64,000 nt of DNA from Pontiella desulfatans (GCF_900890425.1 NZ_CAAHFG010000002.1:496001-560000); one strand, 5' to 3'. Shown: positions 24,644 to 31,771, counted from the stretch's first letter. The notes: generated by a model from the sequence alone, not told the origin. Translations and numbers: made by a program.

Positions 24644-26141
24644 TGTTTTTTCCTTCGGTGTTGATGGTTGTTTTGTTGCGATCACTCAATGTGCCGATGG
24701 CGTTACGGAGGTCGCCGGTACCGCCGCAGTCCGGACAGGATGGATACCCGGTTTCGAGACATTCCTGCTGCTGCGGAAGCCACACCGGCTCGCCGAAAAA
24801 CAGGCGTGTTTTGTCGGCACCTTCAAAAACGCGGTCAAAAACCTTCAGCCCCATGGTATCTGAAAAATCCGGATCCAGCCGCAACTGGATCAGGTTGCGG
24901 TTACCAATCTGTTTCAGCGTATTGCCCCAGCGGGGGTGATCTGATCCATGATGAATCATCGCCAGCGCAAGGAAGCCTTTAACGGCATTGAGTTGTGCGG
25001 TGGCAAAGATCGGTGTTCCGTGCGATGTCACATCGTTCTCATTGTGTTCTTCGAGAAAATACCGGTAGCGGGAACTCAGAATACAGCGGTGACAGGCCGG
25101 GGTGACGCCGGGATAGGTGAATGTAATCTCCGCCCCGCGTCCTTCCTTGTAGACCTGAGCGCAGAGGCTGGGAATGCCGTAGTTCAGCGCAATCTCATTG
25201 ATGCGAGCCTGTGCAAAAAAGTTGTCGGTCAGGCCGCAGAGTATCGTTTGGCTGTTTCCTGCAATCAGTTTTTCAATTTGATCGGCTTCCAGATCTTCCA
25301 GTTTTTTTTGGAGGGGGATGACATACGCTTGAGGGTTGATATCGCGAATGCGTTCAGCAATACAGTCCACCTTGGGCCGTCCGATATCTTTGCGATACAC
25401 TTGTTGGGTTGCCAGATTGGTTTCTGAAACAAAGTCAGGGTCAATCAGTACAAACTGGCTGATTCCGGCTCGTGCAAGCTGTTCGAGCCACTCGGCAGCA
25501 CCGCCGGCGCCGGCCGCGATGATCCGGGTGTTGTACATTCGACTCAGATCATAGGCATCTTTGACCCGATCAAAGGTTTTTGTCTCAACGGGCTCCTTTT
25601 TACCGAGCGTAATGCGATCGAGCGGCACATCGGGCTGCAACGTTTCAAGCGGTCCGGTTTTCTTTTCCGAGGAAATAATTTCAACCTGCCCGCGTCTTAT
25701 AACAACACCTTCCTCGGTTTTGCAGGCGAACCATGGAGTAAGAATAAATTCTCTAGTATCGGCTACGGTGTTGATGATCGGAAGCCACAGATGGTCCAGA
25801 TCGTCAATGGCGTTCAGAATTTTTTCCGCATAGAACCGGTCTCCAGCAGACGGCATACATCCTTTTCCGGGATGACTGTGTGCAAAACCGACCAGACGGA
25901 TTCCGGCAGGATTCCATTCCTCCTTAAGAAGGGTATTCAAGGCCATGTGATCCGGAGAATAGGTCACGGCTGATGTGCTGCTGCTTTTGTCGAAGTGATA
26001 ATGGGTCACTGTGCCGTCTTTTCCTCCGAGCATCCCGCCCGATTCTGCCTTTTGGATTCCGATGCTGGCAAAGATGGATTGGAGTACCTTCTGCGTCATG
26101 CGCAGAATGAGACGGGGATCTTTATTTTCATAAGCGTTCAT
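24618..26141 (-). CDS. JAMM (JAB/MPN+) isopeptidase fused to an E1/ThiF-like adenylating domain
   Basis: This 507-residue protein has an N-terminal JAB domain with all metal-site residues: Glu33, His88-x-His90, Ser98 and Asp101 (HSHPGKGCMPSAGD). The C-terminal ThiF/E1-like domain has AGAGGAAEW (from 210), the acidic DPDFVSETNL pair, and two CxxC pairs (350-353, 469-472) for structural zinc. The usual Arg after NLxx is replaced (NLATQQ). E1/JAMM pairs process ubiquitin-like proteins. The start ATG at 26141 follows AAGGAA; a longer upstream reading overlaps the preceding gene and is rejected. It is followed by the AAA+ gene. Confidence 0.88.
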   Translation of the reverse strand: MNAYENKDPRLILRMTQKVLQSIFASIGIQKAESGGMLGGKDGTVTHYHFDKSSSTSAVTYSPDHMALNTLLKEEWNPAGIRLVGFAHSHPGKGCMPSAGDRFYAEKILNAIDDLDHLWLPIINTVADTREFILTPWFACKTEEGVVIRRGQVEIISSEKKTGPLETLQPDVPLDRITLGKKEPVETKTFDRVKDAYDLSRMYNTRIIAAGAGGAAEWLEQLARAGISQFVLIDPDFVSETNLATQQVYRKDIGRPKVDCIAERIRDINPQAYVIPLQKKLEDLEADQIEKLIAGNSQTILCGLTDNFFAQARINEIALNYGIPSLCAQVYKEGRGAEITFTYPGVTPACHRCILSSRYRYFLEEHNENDVTSHGTPIFATAQLNAVKGFLALAMIHHGSDHPRWGNTLKQIGNRNLIQLRLDPDFSDTMGLKVFDRVFEGADKTRLFFGEPVWLPQQQECLETGYPSCPDCGGTGDLRNAIGTLSDRNKTTINTEGKNNETVSESE

Positions 26142-26154
26142 AGGGGTTCCTTTC

Positions 26155-26430
26155 TTAAAATTTTTGTCCAGTTCGGATATATTTTTGGGTGTTGTCAGCC
26201 CACAGTGCGGCGACTTTTTTTGCTTCTTCAAGCGACTTAAGCGGATGGTTCCAGCAGACATATTTTCGGTTGCCGTCTGAGCGGCGGTGAGTCGAATGGG
26301 CGTCGGTGGCTCGGTTGTTATAGGATGGTTGCCACTCAATATATGCACGCCACTCACGGCCCTTTTGTTCAAAACTGAAAAAGTAATCCGTTGATCTGTC
26401 TTTGGTTCGGTATTTCAAACGATAAGCCAT
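26155..26430 (-). CDS. 91-residue protein upstream of JAMM-E1, possible E2-like fold
   Basis: ATG at 26430 follows GGAGAAC. The protein ends 13 bp before the JAMM-E1 gene, so they are almost certainly co-transcribed. Visible features are YFFSFEQKGREWRAYIEWQP, then His45/His48, a D-G turn and a single cysteine in KYVCWNHP (Cys59), and a C-terminal helix with LWADNTQKYI. His...DG...C followed by P is reminiscent of the short prokaryotic E2-like proteins that accompany E1/JAMM genes. The protein is small for an E2, so this is a hypothesis; otherwise unknown. Confidence 0.7.
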   Translation of the reverse strand: MAYRLKYRTKDRSTDYFFSFEQKGREWRAYIEWQPSYNNRATDAHSTHRRSDGNRKYVCWNHPLKSLEEAKKVAALWADNTQKYIRTGQKF

Positions 26431-26447
26431 TGTTGTTCTCCTAAGTT

Positions 26448-26472
26448 CGCCCCTTCCAAAATGGAAGGGGCG
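26448..26472 (-). other. Perfect 10-bp intercistronic hairpin
   Basis: CGCCCCTTCC and GGAAGGGGCG pair perfectly around an AAAAT loop in the 50-bp gap between the 32-codon gene and the 91-codon gene. No T-run follows on either strand, so it is not a standard terminator. It may protect or process the mRNA or attenuate the downstream JAMM-E1 genes. Confidence 0.7.
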
Positions 26473-26480
26473 GTTAAGGG

Positions 26481-26579
26481 TTAATGAAATGTCCCTGCGG
26501 GGATTTCATCCCCGCCGCAGAAAGTGCCTGCGGGGAGCCGGTCGGCAGCTATACAGCTGCGTGTTGCTTTTGTCTTCAT
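26481..26579 (-). CDS. 32-residue peptide in the JAMM-E1 operon
   Basis: ATG at 26579 follows a strong GGAAAGGAG site. The peptide opens MKTKATRSCIAADRL and contains a near repeat, LPAGTF and IPAGTF, around CGGDE, ending FH. The DNA mirrors this as a repeated CCTGCGGGGA. It is too short to assign and could be a leader peptide. Good ribosome site and operon position are the only support. Confidence 0.4.
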   Translation of the reverse strand: MKTKATRSCIAADRLPAGTFCGGDEIPAGTFH

Positions 26580-26653
26580 TGGTTCTCTCCTTTCCGGGTT
26601 TGGGTTTCATGGGCACGCCGTGTGCCCTTATGTATACTTCAGGTGGAACATGT

Positions 26654-26812
26654 TTATCTGAGGTGCGGGCGGTGGCCGTCGCGAACGCGATAATAGCGAT
26701 CAAACTCCTGAGCAAGGCGAAGATCTTCTTCAATGCGCCGACGCTGATCGTCAAGGAGCCCGATGCCTGTCGTACACGGATTACAGGGGTTGTTGTATTG
26801 CGAATAACTCAT
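26654..26812 (-). CDS. 52-residue peptide in the JAMM-E1 operon
   Basis: The ATG at 26812 overlaps the stop of the previous gene (ATGA) and is preceded by AAAGGAAAGAG, so initiation is well supported. The peptide starts MSYSQYNNPCNPC, has a CNPC knuckle, then a helical charged part (DDQRRRIEEDLRLAQEFDRY) ending in RPHLR. No family recognised. A GGGCAC/GTGCCC hairpin lies between it and the 32-codon gene. Confidence 0.55.
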   Translation of the reverse strand: MSYSQYNNPCNPCTTGIGLLDDQRRRIEEDLRLAQEFDRYYRVRDGHRPHLR

Positions 26813-26976
26813 GGCTCTTTCCTTTCATCTTGGTTGGTGTCTATAGAGTTTGGCCGTGACACAGTTTTATGTCTGAGAGTCGGGCGCTCTGTTTGAGGTA
26901 AGGGAGTCAGATTCAGCATCAACTGTTCTGGACAATCTTTTTTGGGTTCCGGTTTTCTGTTGCGCGGACGTGTCAT
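26809..26976 (-). CDS. 55-residue basic peptide in the JAMM-E1 operon
   Basis: ATG at 26976 has AGAGG 4 nt upstream. The peptide begins MTRPRNRKPEPKKDCPEQ, with a PxxP-rich basic N-terminus and no clear fold. It is coupled to the next gene by a 4-bp overlap. It lies 13 bp after the 66-codon gene, so it belongs to the same transcript. Confidence 0.5.
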   Translation of the reverse strand: MTRPRNRKPEPKKDCPEQLMLNLTPLPQTERPTLRHKTVSRPNSIDTNQDERKEP

Positions 26977-26989
26977 TCGGCCTCTTTTT

Positions 26990-27190
26990 TTAATGAATTT
27001 CTGTCACAGCTTTGTGCTGAGCCTCTTTTGAATTTCTCAAAGGCCATTTTCCTGCCTTGATGGCAGCCTCTCTGCGGGCCGTCCATGACTCGCCTCTTGC
27101 TTTTCCCCGGCTGAAGCGGGTTTTTCCGCTTCCGTAACGCGGCGTCCATTCCCGGCGCAGAATTTCTATGTCTGTTCTTGCTGTTTTCAT
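26990..27190 (-). CDS. 66-residue basic protein, first gene of the JAMM-E1 operon
   Basis: ATG at 27190 follows AAGGAG. The sequence begins MKTARTDIEILRREWTPRYG and is rich in Arg/Lys with repeated aromatic-basic steps (RFSRGKARGESWTARREAAI), which points to nucleic-acid binding. A GTGTGAC motif with a TCTATGCA box lies directly upstream, marking the probable promoter of the whole operon down to 23264. Family not recognised. Confidence 0.6.
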   Translation of the reverse strand: MKTARTDIEILRREWTPRYGSGKTRFSRGKARGESWTARREAAIKAGKWPLRNSKEAQHKAVTEIH

Positions 27191-27226
27191 TTCCAGATCT
27201 CCTTGCATTGCATAGACTCTGAGCGC

Positions 27227-27233
27227 GTCACAC
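27227..27233 (-). promoter_or_regulatory. GTGTGAC motif, copy 4 (JAMM-E1 operon promoter region)
   Basis: GTGTGACGC on the minus strand, then ten bases and TCTATGCA, then AAGGAG and the ATG at 27190. The motif plus TCTATGCA at the same distance is shared with copy 3 at 22969. The spacing is too short for an ordinary sigma-70 -35/-10 pair. Confidence 0.5.
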
Positions 27234-27275
27234 TTTCAGCAGTTGTTCTGCAGAAAGCCCATAAGGCCGATGTTT

Positions 27276-27337
27276 GGATTTGCCCCGGAGCGGGCATGGT
27301 GCAAATCCGCGAGAAGACGGGTTTGCGAGGTGAATAA
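27276..27337 (+). ncRNA. Hairpin 5' leader, copy 1 (ahead of the SprT-like gene)
   Basis: GGATTTGC (27276-27283) pairs with GCAAATCC (27301-27308) around an inner CCCG/CGGG stem. The downstream stretch carries AGAAGACGGGTTTGCGAGG and an A/T-rich spacer to the ATG at 27338. The same design, hairpin then AAGAYG...GAGGT-AT-rich-ATG, precedes the genes at 33923 and 34642. TTTGCG can pair back to CGCGAG, close to the ribosome site, so translational control is plausible. Confidence 0.5.
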
Positions 27338-28051
27338 ATGACAGAAGCAATACAGAGAGATATGCGATCAAGGACGGAGCCGCTGATTCACGCGGTCCGA
27401 GCGCATGAACAGGGTGCGAAAAGCTGGAGTTTTTCTGGCATCGCGGCGCGGATGAACCGTTTGTACGACCAACTCAACAACGATTTTTTTAGGGGCAAAT
27501 TGCCGAAGGCACTGATTTCTATCGGGCCGGATCTGATCATGCGTTACGGATACTACCATGTCGGCCGGGACGGAATCGGCGCGAAGCACAGGATTCACCT
27601 GAACTCGCGGCATTTTGGGCGGAGCGAGTCCGATGTGGGGGTGACGCTGCTGCATGAAATGATTCATGTATACCAGCACCTGTTCGGGAACGTGGGTCAC
27701 CGACATCGATACCACAACCGGGAGTTCGCGGATATTGCCGGAACACTGGGGTTTGAAGCGCAGGTCGGTACCGGGGTGACGAAACAGGTGAGCGGATGGT
27801 TGCGAACCAAACTCGATCAGCTGGGATTTTCCGCGTTTGAGAAAATGATTCCCGATCAGCAGGCAGAACCGATCCGAAAGCCGCTTCGAAAAGTGATGTG
27901 GAAATGCATCTGCGGGCAGGAGGTTTGGGCCGAGCGGGGGTATGCGCTGGAGGCCGTTTGCAAAGTGTGTCATGGTGCGTTTGAGCGACCGGATGAACTG
28001 ACCGAGCCGGACGAGGAAATAGATCTTGCCGTAGCTCAGGCTGCCGCCTGA
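27338..28051 (+). CDS. SprT-like zinc metalloprotease
   Basis: This 237-residue protein has a SprT/Spartan-type domain: DQLNNDFFRGKLPKA, then the HExxH zinc site in LLHEMIHVYQHLFG, and the third ligand region NREFADIAGTLGF. A C-terminal zinc ribbon is formed by CICG and CKVC. Spartan-type proteases cut DNA-bound proteins, including DNA-protein crosslinks; the bacterial SprT family is less well defined. The ATG at 27338 has GAGGTG upstream inside the conserved leader. In this element it may clear protein from DNA during replication or transfer. Confidence 0.88.
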   Translation: MTEAIQRDMRSRTEPLIHAVRAHEQGAKSWSFSGIAARMNRLYDQLNNDFFRGKLPKALISIGPDLIMRYGYYHVGRDGIGAKHRIHLNSRHFGRSESDVGVTLLHEMIHVYQHLFGNVGHRHRYHNREFADIAGTLGFEAQVGTGVTKQVSGWLRTKLDQLGFSAFEKMIPDQQAEPIRKPLRKVMWKCICGQEVWAERGYALEAVCKVCHGAFERPDELTEPDEEIDLAVAQAAA

Positions 28052-28059
28052 GCGCAATC

Positions 28060-28067
28060 TTTATATA
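28060..28067 (+). promoter_or_regulatory. TTTATATA box 27 nt before a start codon
   Basis: TTTATATA is centred 26-27 nt upstream of the ATG at 28090. In archaeal promoters this would place transcription start at or next to the start codon. The preceding bases are CGCAATC. A similar box is found before the paralogue at 28332. Confidence 0.4.
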
Positions 28068-28089
28068 CCTGTGCACTTAGGACTGTACT

Positions 28090-28290
28090 ATGAACATAAA
28101 AGTTTCTGAACGGGACAGGCTATGTAAATTACTGGATGAGAAACACGATGAGTTGGTGATGCGGTTCCCCGGCAGCTGGATGCATCGCCATGTTTTGGGA
28201 GAAATTGCCGAAATCCGCAGTTGGTTATATGCAGCTGTGCCCAAGGCATCAGCTTCCCGGATTTGTTTTCGGGTAAGCCACTGGAATTGA
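28090..28290 (+). CDS. Small paralogous helical protein A (66 aa)
   Basis: The N-terminal 45 residues carry the motif ERDRLCKLLDEKHDEL...PGSWMHRHV, EIAEIRSWL, which is shared with the protein at 28332. The motif predicts two amphipathic helices joined by a P-G-S-W-M-H-R turn. The C-terminal 15 residues look unrelated. The start has AGGA 7 nt upstream and a TTTATATA box 27 nt upstream. Function unknown. Confidence 0.6.
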   Translation: MNIKVSERDRLCKLLDEKHDELVMRFPGSWMHRHVLGEIAEIRSWLYAAVPKASASRICFRVSHWN

Positions 28291-28298
28291 CCGAAACA

Positions 28299-28306
28299 TT
28301 TATATA
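28299..28306 (+). promoter_or_regulatory. TTTATATA box with CGAAA upstream (archaeal BRE/TATA-like)
   Basis: CCGAAACA is followed directly by TTTATATA, centred about 29 nt before the ATG at 28332. CGAAA next to TTTATATA is the textbook archaeal BRE-TATA arrangement. No good Shine-Dalgarno lies before that ATG, which would fit a leaderless or very short leader. In AT-rich DNA such boxes also arise by chance. Confidence 0.4.
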
Positions 28307-28331
28307 GTTCAGCCCATATCCTTATCTCAAG

Positions 28332-28586
28332 ATGCGGAAAAAATTTCAGTACACCGGACTCAATCTTCAGGAGAATCACTGTGAATTGTCTCACATGGGG
28401 TTGGGTTCGGCTTTGGCTGAAAATCCATCTTTTTCTTATGACCGGGTGATTCTGGAGCGCGAACGGTTATGCAACCTGCTCGACTCCAAAAAAGAGGAGC
28501 TTGCGATGTGTAAACCCGGCTCATGGATGCACCGTGAAGTTCAGGTGGAAATCGACGAGATCCGTCGACGACTCAATATGAGCTGA
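28332..28586 (+). CDS. Small paralogous helical protein B (84 aa)
   Basis: The C-terminal half repeats the motif of the gene just upstream: ERERLCNLLDSKKEEL...PGSWMHREV, EIDEIRRRL. The two are clearly duplicates, with about 60 percent identity over ~38 residues. The N-terminal ~45 residues are unrelated. The start has no clear ribosome site but a BRE/TATA-like box 29 nt upstream; ATGs further in are possible. Function unknown. Confidence 0.6.
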   Translation: MRKKFQYTGLNLQENHCELSHMGLGSALAENPSFSYDRVILERERLCNLLDSKKEELAMCKPGSWMHREVQVEIDEIRRRLNMS

Positions 28587-28608
28587 ATTCTATAGTCCGA
28601 AAAACTTT

Positions 28609-29883
28609 TTAGCCCGGCTCACAAATCCGCTGTTTTTTTTGTTTGGGAGTGCCAGACAAGCTGTTTGTTGGTCGCGCGGCCATCGTCATGATGTGGCAGG
28701 CCTGTGAACGATCCAATAATCCTTCGTCAACGGCCTCATCAATCAGTTGGTCTGCGACTTCGCGTGGCAGCTGGCTGATAAAATCGCGCATGTCCTGAAG
28801 TGTATCCGGGTCGCCGGAGAGTGCGTCATCGAGCAGGTTGTTCCAGCGATCCATGATTCCGCCGACATCATCAAACATGGATACCCCTCCGCTAATAGCT
28901 TTGTATTCATTGCCGGTCAGGCGGCGCTGGAGCCGGCAATCCAGAGCAATCGATTGATCCTGATATTGCATATCCGAAAGTTCTCCTGCTTCGTGCATTT
29001 CTTCCAACTCCTCCTTTCGTTCCCGGTTCTGTGCATAGAGATGGTTGGCATCGTCAATTGCTTCCATGGCTCCGAGAACATGAGGAAGATAGAGGTCATT
29101 ATCATGTGGTGAGTTCGCCGTACGATCTTCATACAGTTCCAGCTTATTTATCAATTCGCGGTGTAGGTCGTAGTATTCGCGGTCGGCGCTGGATACATAG
29201 CGGCTGTCTTCGCGCAGTCTGCGGAAATGCTCTTCTTCTTTTCCGTCGGCAAAAAACTCCAGAATGCGGTCTTCTGCCTTGGCAATGATGTCATCTTCAT
29301 AATCCGTTAACTGCTCATGCGCTTCCGGCTCCTCCCGGTCTTCTTTTTCTTCCCGGCTGCTTAACAGACTGGATTCCACCCAGTCGTCAAAACAGGTCCG
29401 TTCGTCGTCATCAGACTCAGTCTCACCGCCGGGGCCGGAGTTCCTTTCATATTTCTGCGCAATGCGATCCATTTTCCGGAAGTGACGTTCGTCTGCAGAT
29501 TCCGGTTTTCTGAACACCTTTTCATCGTCATCTGTTTCAAAAGCGGTTAACTGCGGGACGCTGATGCCGTGACCGTCATCCGGTTCCATATGAGCATAAT
29601 CATAGAAATCGCCGGCGTGTTGTTCGGCCTGCCGCAGGCCGTGATTGCTGTTGGTTCCGCTGCTGTCTTTCCGGGTGTGCTGTTCATGATCTTCTTCTGC
29701 CCATGGGTCTTCGGCATCAGTGGTATCCTTTTCGGTGAAATCATATTCATCATCAAAAGATGAGCGATGCTCTTCGAGCCACTCATCCTCATCGAATTCT
29801 TCGCCGTTTTCTTCGGCCTCCAGTCGGGCTTCTTCCAGTTCGGCTTCTAATCCCTCATCCCAGTTGTCCATATATTCGCGCAT
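28609..29883 (-). CDS. Large acidic protein of unknown function (424 aa)
   Basis: ATG at 29883 follows AGGAGG. The first ~250 residues are extremely acidic (DEGLEAELEEARLEAEENG, EFDEDEWLEEH), apparently a disordered or coiled region with tracts resembling DNA mimics. The last ~170 residues are more ordered and helical (LPHVLGAMEAIDDANHLYAQ, REVADQLIDEAVDEGLL). No membrane segment or enzyme motif is visible. Acidic proteins in mobile elements can act as DNA-mimic anti-defence factors or chaperones; neither is shown here. Its promoter region carries a GTGTGAC motif shared back-to-back with the gene at 29959. Confidence 0.7.
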   Translation of the reverse strand: MREYMDNWDEGLEAELEEARLEAEENGEEFDEDEWLEEHRSSFDDEYDFTEKDTTDAEDPWAEEDHEQHTRKDSSGTNSNHGLRQAEQHAGDFYDYAHMEPDDGHGISVPQLTAFETDDDEKVFRKPESADERHFRKMDRIAQKYERNSGPGGETESDDDERTCFDDWVESSLLSSREEKEDREEPEAHEQLTDYEDDIIAKAEDRILEFFADGKEEEHFRRLREDSRYVSSADREYYDLHRELINKLELYEDRTANSPHDNDLYLPHVLGAMEAIDDANHLYAQNRERKEELEEMHEAGELSDMQYQDQSIALDCRLQRRLTGNEYKAISGGVSMFDDVGGIMDRWNNLLDDALSGDPDTLQDMRDFISQLPREVADQLIDEAVDEGLLDRSQACHIMTMAARPTNSLSGTPKQKKQRICEPG

Positions 29884-29910
29884 ACAAAACCTCCTATATG
29901 AAAATTCCCT

Positions 29911-29929
29911 GTCACACTTAAACTGTGAC
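29911..29929. promoter_or_regulatory. Palindromic GTCACAC/CTGTGAC motif between divergent genes
   Basis: GTCACA at 29911-29916 and TGTGAC at 29924-29929 are inverted around CTTAAAC. Each arm faces one of the divergent genes (28609-29883 minus, 29959 plus) and each is followed by an AT-rich box ending in TATAGG. This is copy 5/6 of the GTGTGAC element and the only palindromic instance. Confidence 0.55.
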
Positions 29930-29958
29930 GCGATCCTGTATAGGCAAGGAGGTATGTT

Positions 29959-30636
29959 ATGAAAAAAGTTATTATGTCTGTACTGCTGGGGATTGGCTGG
30001 GGCCTGGTCATTTACTTGGTTCAAAATCCCCCGACAACCCGGGTTTACATTTATTATCCCGAAGTGGATTTTGGTGAAACATATACAGTTAACTTGGGGG
30101 ATGGTGTTTCATTGGTCTTTCGTAAACATACTAATCAGTATGATCGAGTTGCCTGGGTTTCAGAGTGTAAAGTTACCATAGAGCAAGTTGAGCAATATGA
30201 GCAGAACTCGCTTGAATACATGTATTACCAAGAAAGTGAAGACTGCGGGACGAATGACACCGCCACCATGGTTTATAAAAATGAAGCACGTAAGCTGTGT
30301 GATTGGCTGACTCAGCGGGAAACGCTGAAGAACCGCCTGCCAAATGGATATTATTATTCCGTCGTTCCGATGGAAAATTACCACGATTATGTTGTTCGTG
30401 GTGATGATATTCAGATGCTGAATGGTTTTTACGTGAAGTTGAGTAATAAACAGCACGAAGTGGTTTCATCGCCCCTCCTTGATAAACTTGTAAAGGACGG
30501 GGCCGGGGTCGCACATCGTATCGAGGACCATCTGGGTCTCTGCATCTTTTTGCTTATAGCGGGCATCATTATTATGGGCTTGGTTCTCTTTTGTTGGAAC
30601 GTTTGTCGACACAAAGATATTACCGACGAAACTTAA
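29959..30636 (+). CDS. Membrane-anchored protein with an FGE-sulfatase-like fragment (225 aa)
   Basis: ATG at 29959 follows AAGGAGG. The N-terminus has a transmembrane span (VIMSVLLGIGWGLVIYLV) and the C-terminus a second (LCIFLLIAGIIIMGLVLFCW). Between them lies a ~130-residue domain resembling the front of formylglycine-generating-enzyme/SUMF1 folds: ECKVTIEQVEQYEQ, then NEARKLCDWLTQRETLKNRLPNGY. The distal catalytic cysteines are not present, so it is unlikely to be an active FGE and may be a binding module. It converges with the next gene, overlapping by 17 bp. Confidence 0.65.
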   Translation: MKKVIMSVLLGIGWGLVIYLVQNPPTTRVYIYYPEVDFGETYTVNLGDGVSLVFRKHTNQYDRVAWVSECKVTIEQVEQYEQNSLEYMYYQESEDCGTNDTATMVYKNEARKLCDWLTQRETLKNRLPNGYYYSVVPMENYHDYVVRGDDIQMLNGFYVKLSNKQHEVVSSPLLDKLVKDGAGVAHRIEDHLGLCIFLLIAGIIIMGLVLFCWNVCRHKDITDET

Positions 30637-31771
30637 ACTCCTTCTGCTGGATTTTCTTTTCGTCCTTCAACTTATATTGCGTCAACGCTTTCAGCTTTTG
30701 TTCGGCTTTTTTGATCTGTTTGAGGTCGTGCTTCAGTTGCGACTCCATCCGCAGAGCAGTTTCGGTTGCAGCAAGCGATTGGTCCTTTTGTTTAGCCATC
30801 GCGTGCGTGGCAATCACATCAATCTGCCGCCGCAGTTCCTGATGCCGGGTCTCGGCACTTTTGAGCATCTGCTCAATCGCATGTTCTTCGAGGATTTTCT
30901 TTCGTTCGAGCAGGATCTGTTGCTGGAGTTTTTTCCGATCCTCATCACCCAGCTCTTTGCAATATTCCCGCAGTTGCTGAAGCTCTGACCAGTCAAAGTT
31001 TCGGAGCCGTCGATCCATGATCCGGACTCGATCCAGCGTTTGGATGACATAGTCGGTCTGGTGTGAAATTTCCACCGTGGCTTGTGACACAGCTTTATAA
31101 TCCGGCATTGGGTGATTCAACTCTGTTTTGATGCCCAGCAGCGTCTTCGTGACCTTGCGGTCTTGCTTCTGCGCAACAGGGATTTCCCTGCCTTGAATCT
31201 TATTCACCTGCTTGAGTTCGCTCTTTTCACGTTTCTGGTTGAGTCGGGCGACGAACCCGGCGTCGCTGCCATCCTCCGGCTTGGCATGCGGCCAAAGGCG
31301 CATGAAGAACTTCCAGGCACAGATTAGGAACGCTATCGCCGCGATCAGCACCAATGCCGGCGCATCCCGCAGTACCTGCGGCAGGATGCCTGCCGCGAGC
31401 AGGTAAATGATGAGGTAGGCGCAAAGCGCGGCGGTATCCCACTTCATACCCAGCTGATGCAGGAGGTGAAAGAGCAGCAGGCCGAACAGGATCAACATGA
31501 TGATGGCTGTGAGGCCTCCGGCCATTCGCAGGTTCCAACCAAACTGAGCCTCGGAAATCGCTAACGCTGTTCCGAGAGAAATGCCCAGTGCTGTCGCCAG
31601 GGCCTTGCCCGGTCGCCCCCGGAACCGGGTTCCAAAGATTGCCTGGCACAAAGCAATAAATATAGTGCAGTAGATAATGAGGTCAAACAGAGCGTAGTAT
31701 TTGTCATAGGTCGCAGCCAGGTTCCAGTTGGCAAACGGAGCCAGCGCATCTGCAAAAGGGTCAACACTCAT
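30620..31771 (-). CDS. Polytopic membrane protein with long coiled-coil tail (383 aa)
   Basis: The first ~160 residues contain about five hydrophobic spans (LIIYCTIFIALCQAIF, GLTAIIMLILFGLLLFHLL, ALCAYLIIYLLAAGIL, ALVLIAAIAFLICAW). The remaining ~220 residues are charged and helical, with coiled-coil heptads and many Gln/Lys/Glu. It starts with an ATG overlapping the Cdc6 stop by 4 bp, so it is translated with the initiator. A membrane-tethered partner for replication or transfer is possible; no family recognised. Confidence 0.75.
   Translation of the reverse strand: MSVDPFADALAPFANWNLAATYDKYYALFDLIIYCTIFIALCQAIFGTRFRGRPGKALATALGISLGTALAISEAQFGWNLRMAGGLTAIIMLILFGLLLFHLLHQLGMKWDTAALCAYLIIYLLAAGILPQVLRDAPALVLIAAIAFLICAWKFFMRLWPHAKPEDGSDAGFVARLNQKREKSELKQVNKIQGREIPVAQKQDRKVTKTLLGIKTELNHPMPDYKAVSQATVEISHQTDYVIQTLDRVRIMDRRLRNFDWSELQQLREYCKELGDEDRKKLQQQILLERKKILEEHAIEQMLKSAETRHQELRRQIDVIATHAMAKQKDQSLAATETALRMESQLKHDLKQIKKAEQKLKALTQYKLKDEKKIQQKEFKFRR

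Noticed and set aside
26855-26865. Another GTGTGAC-type motif
   Set aside because: The minus strand reads GTGTCAC here, not GTGTGAC, and it lies inside the coding part of the 55-residue gene.
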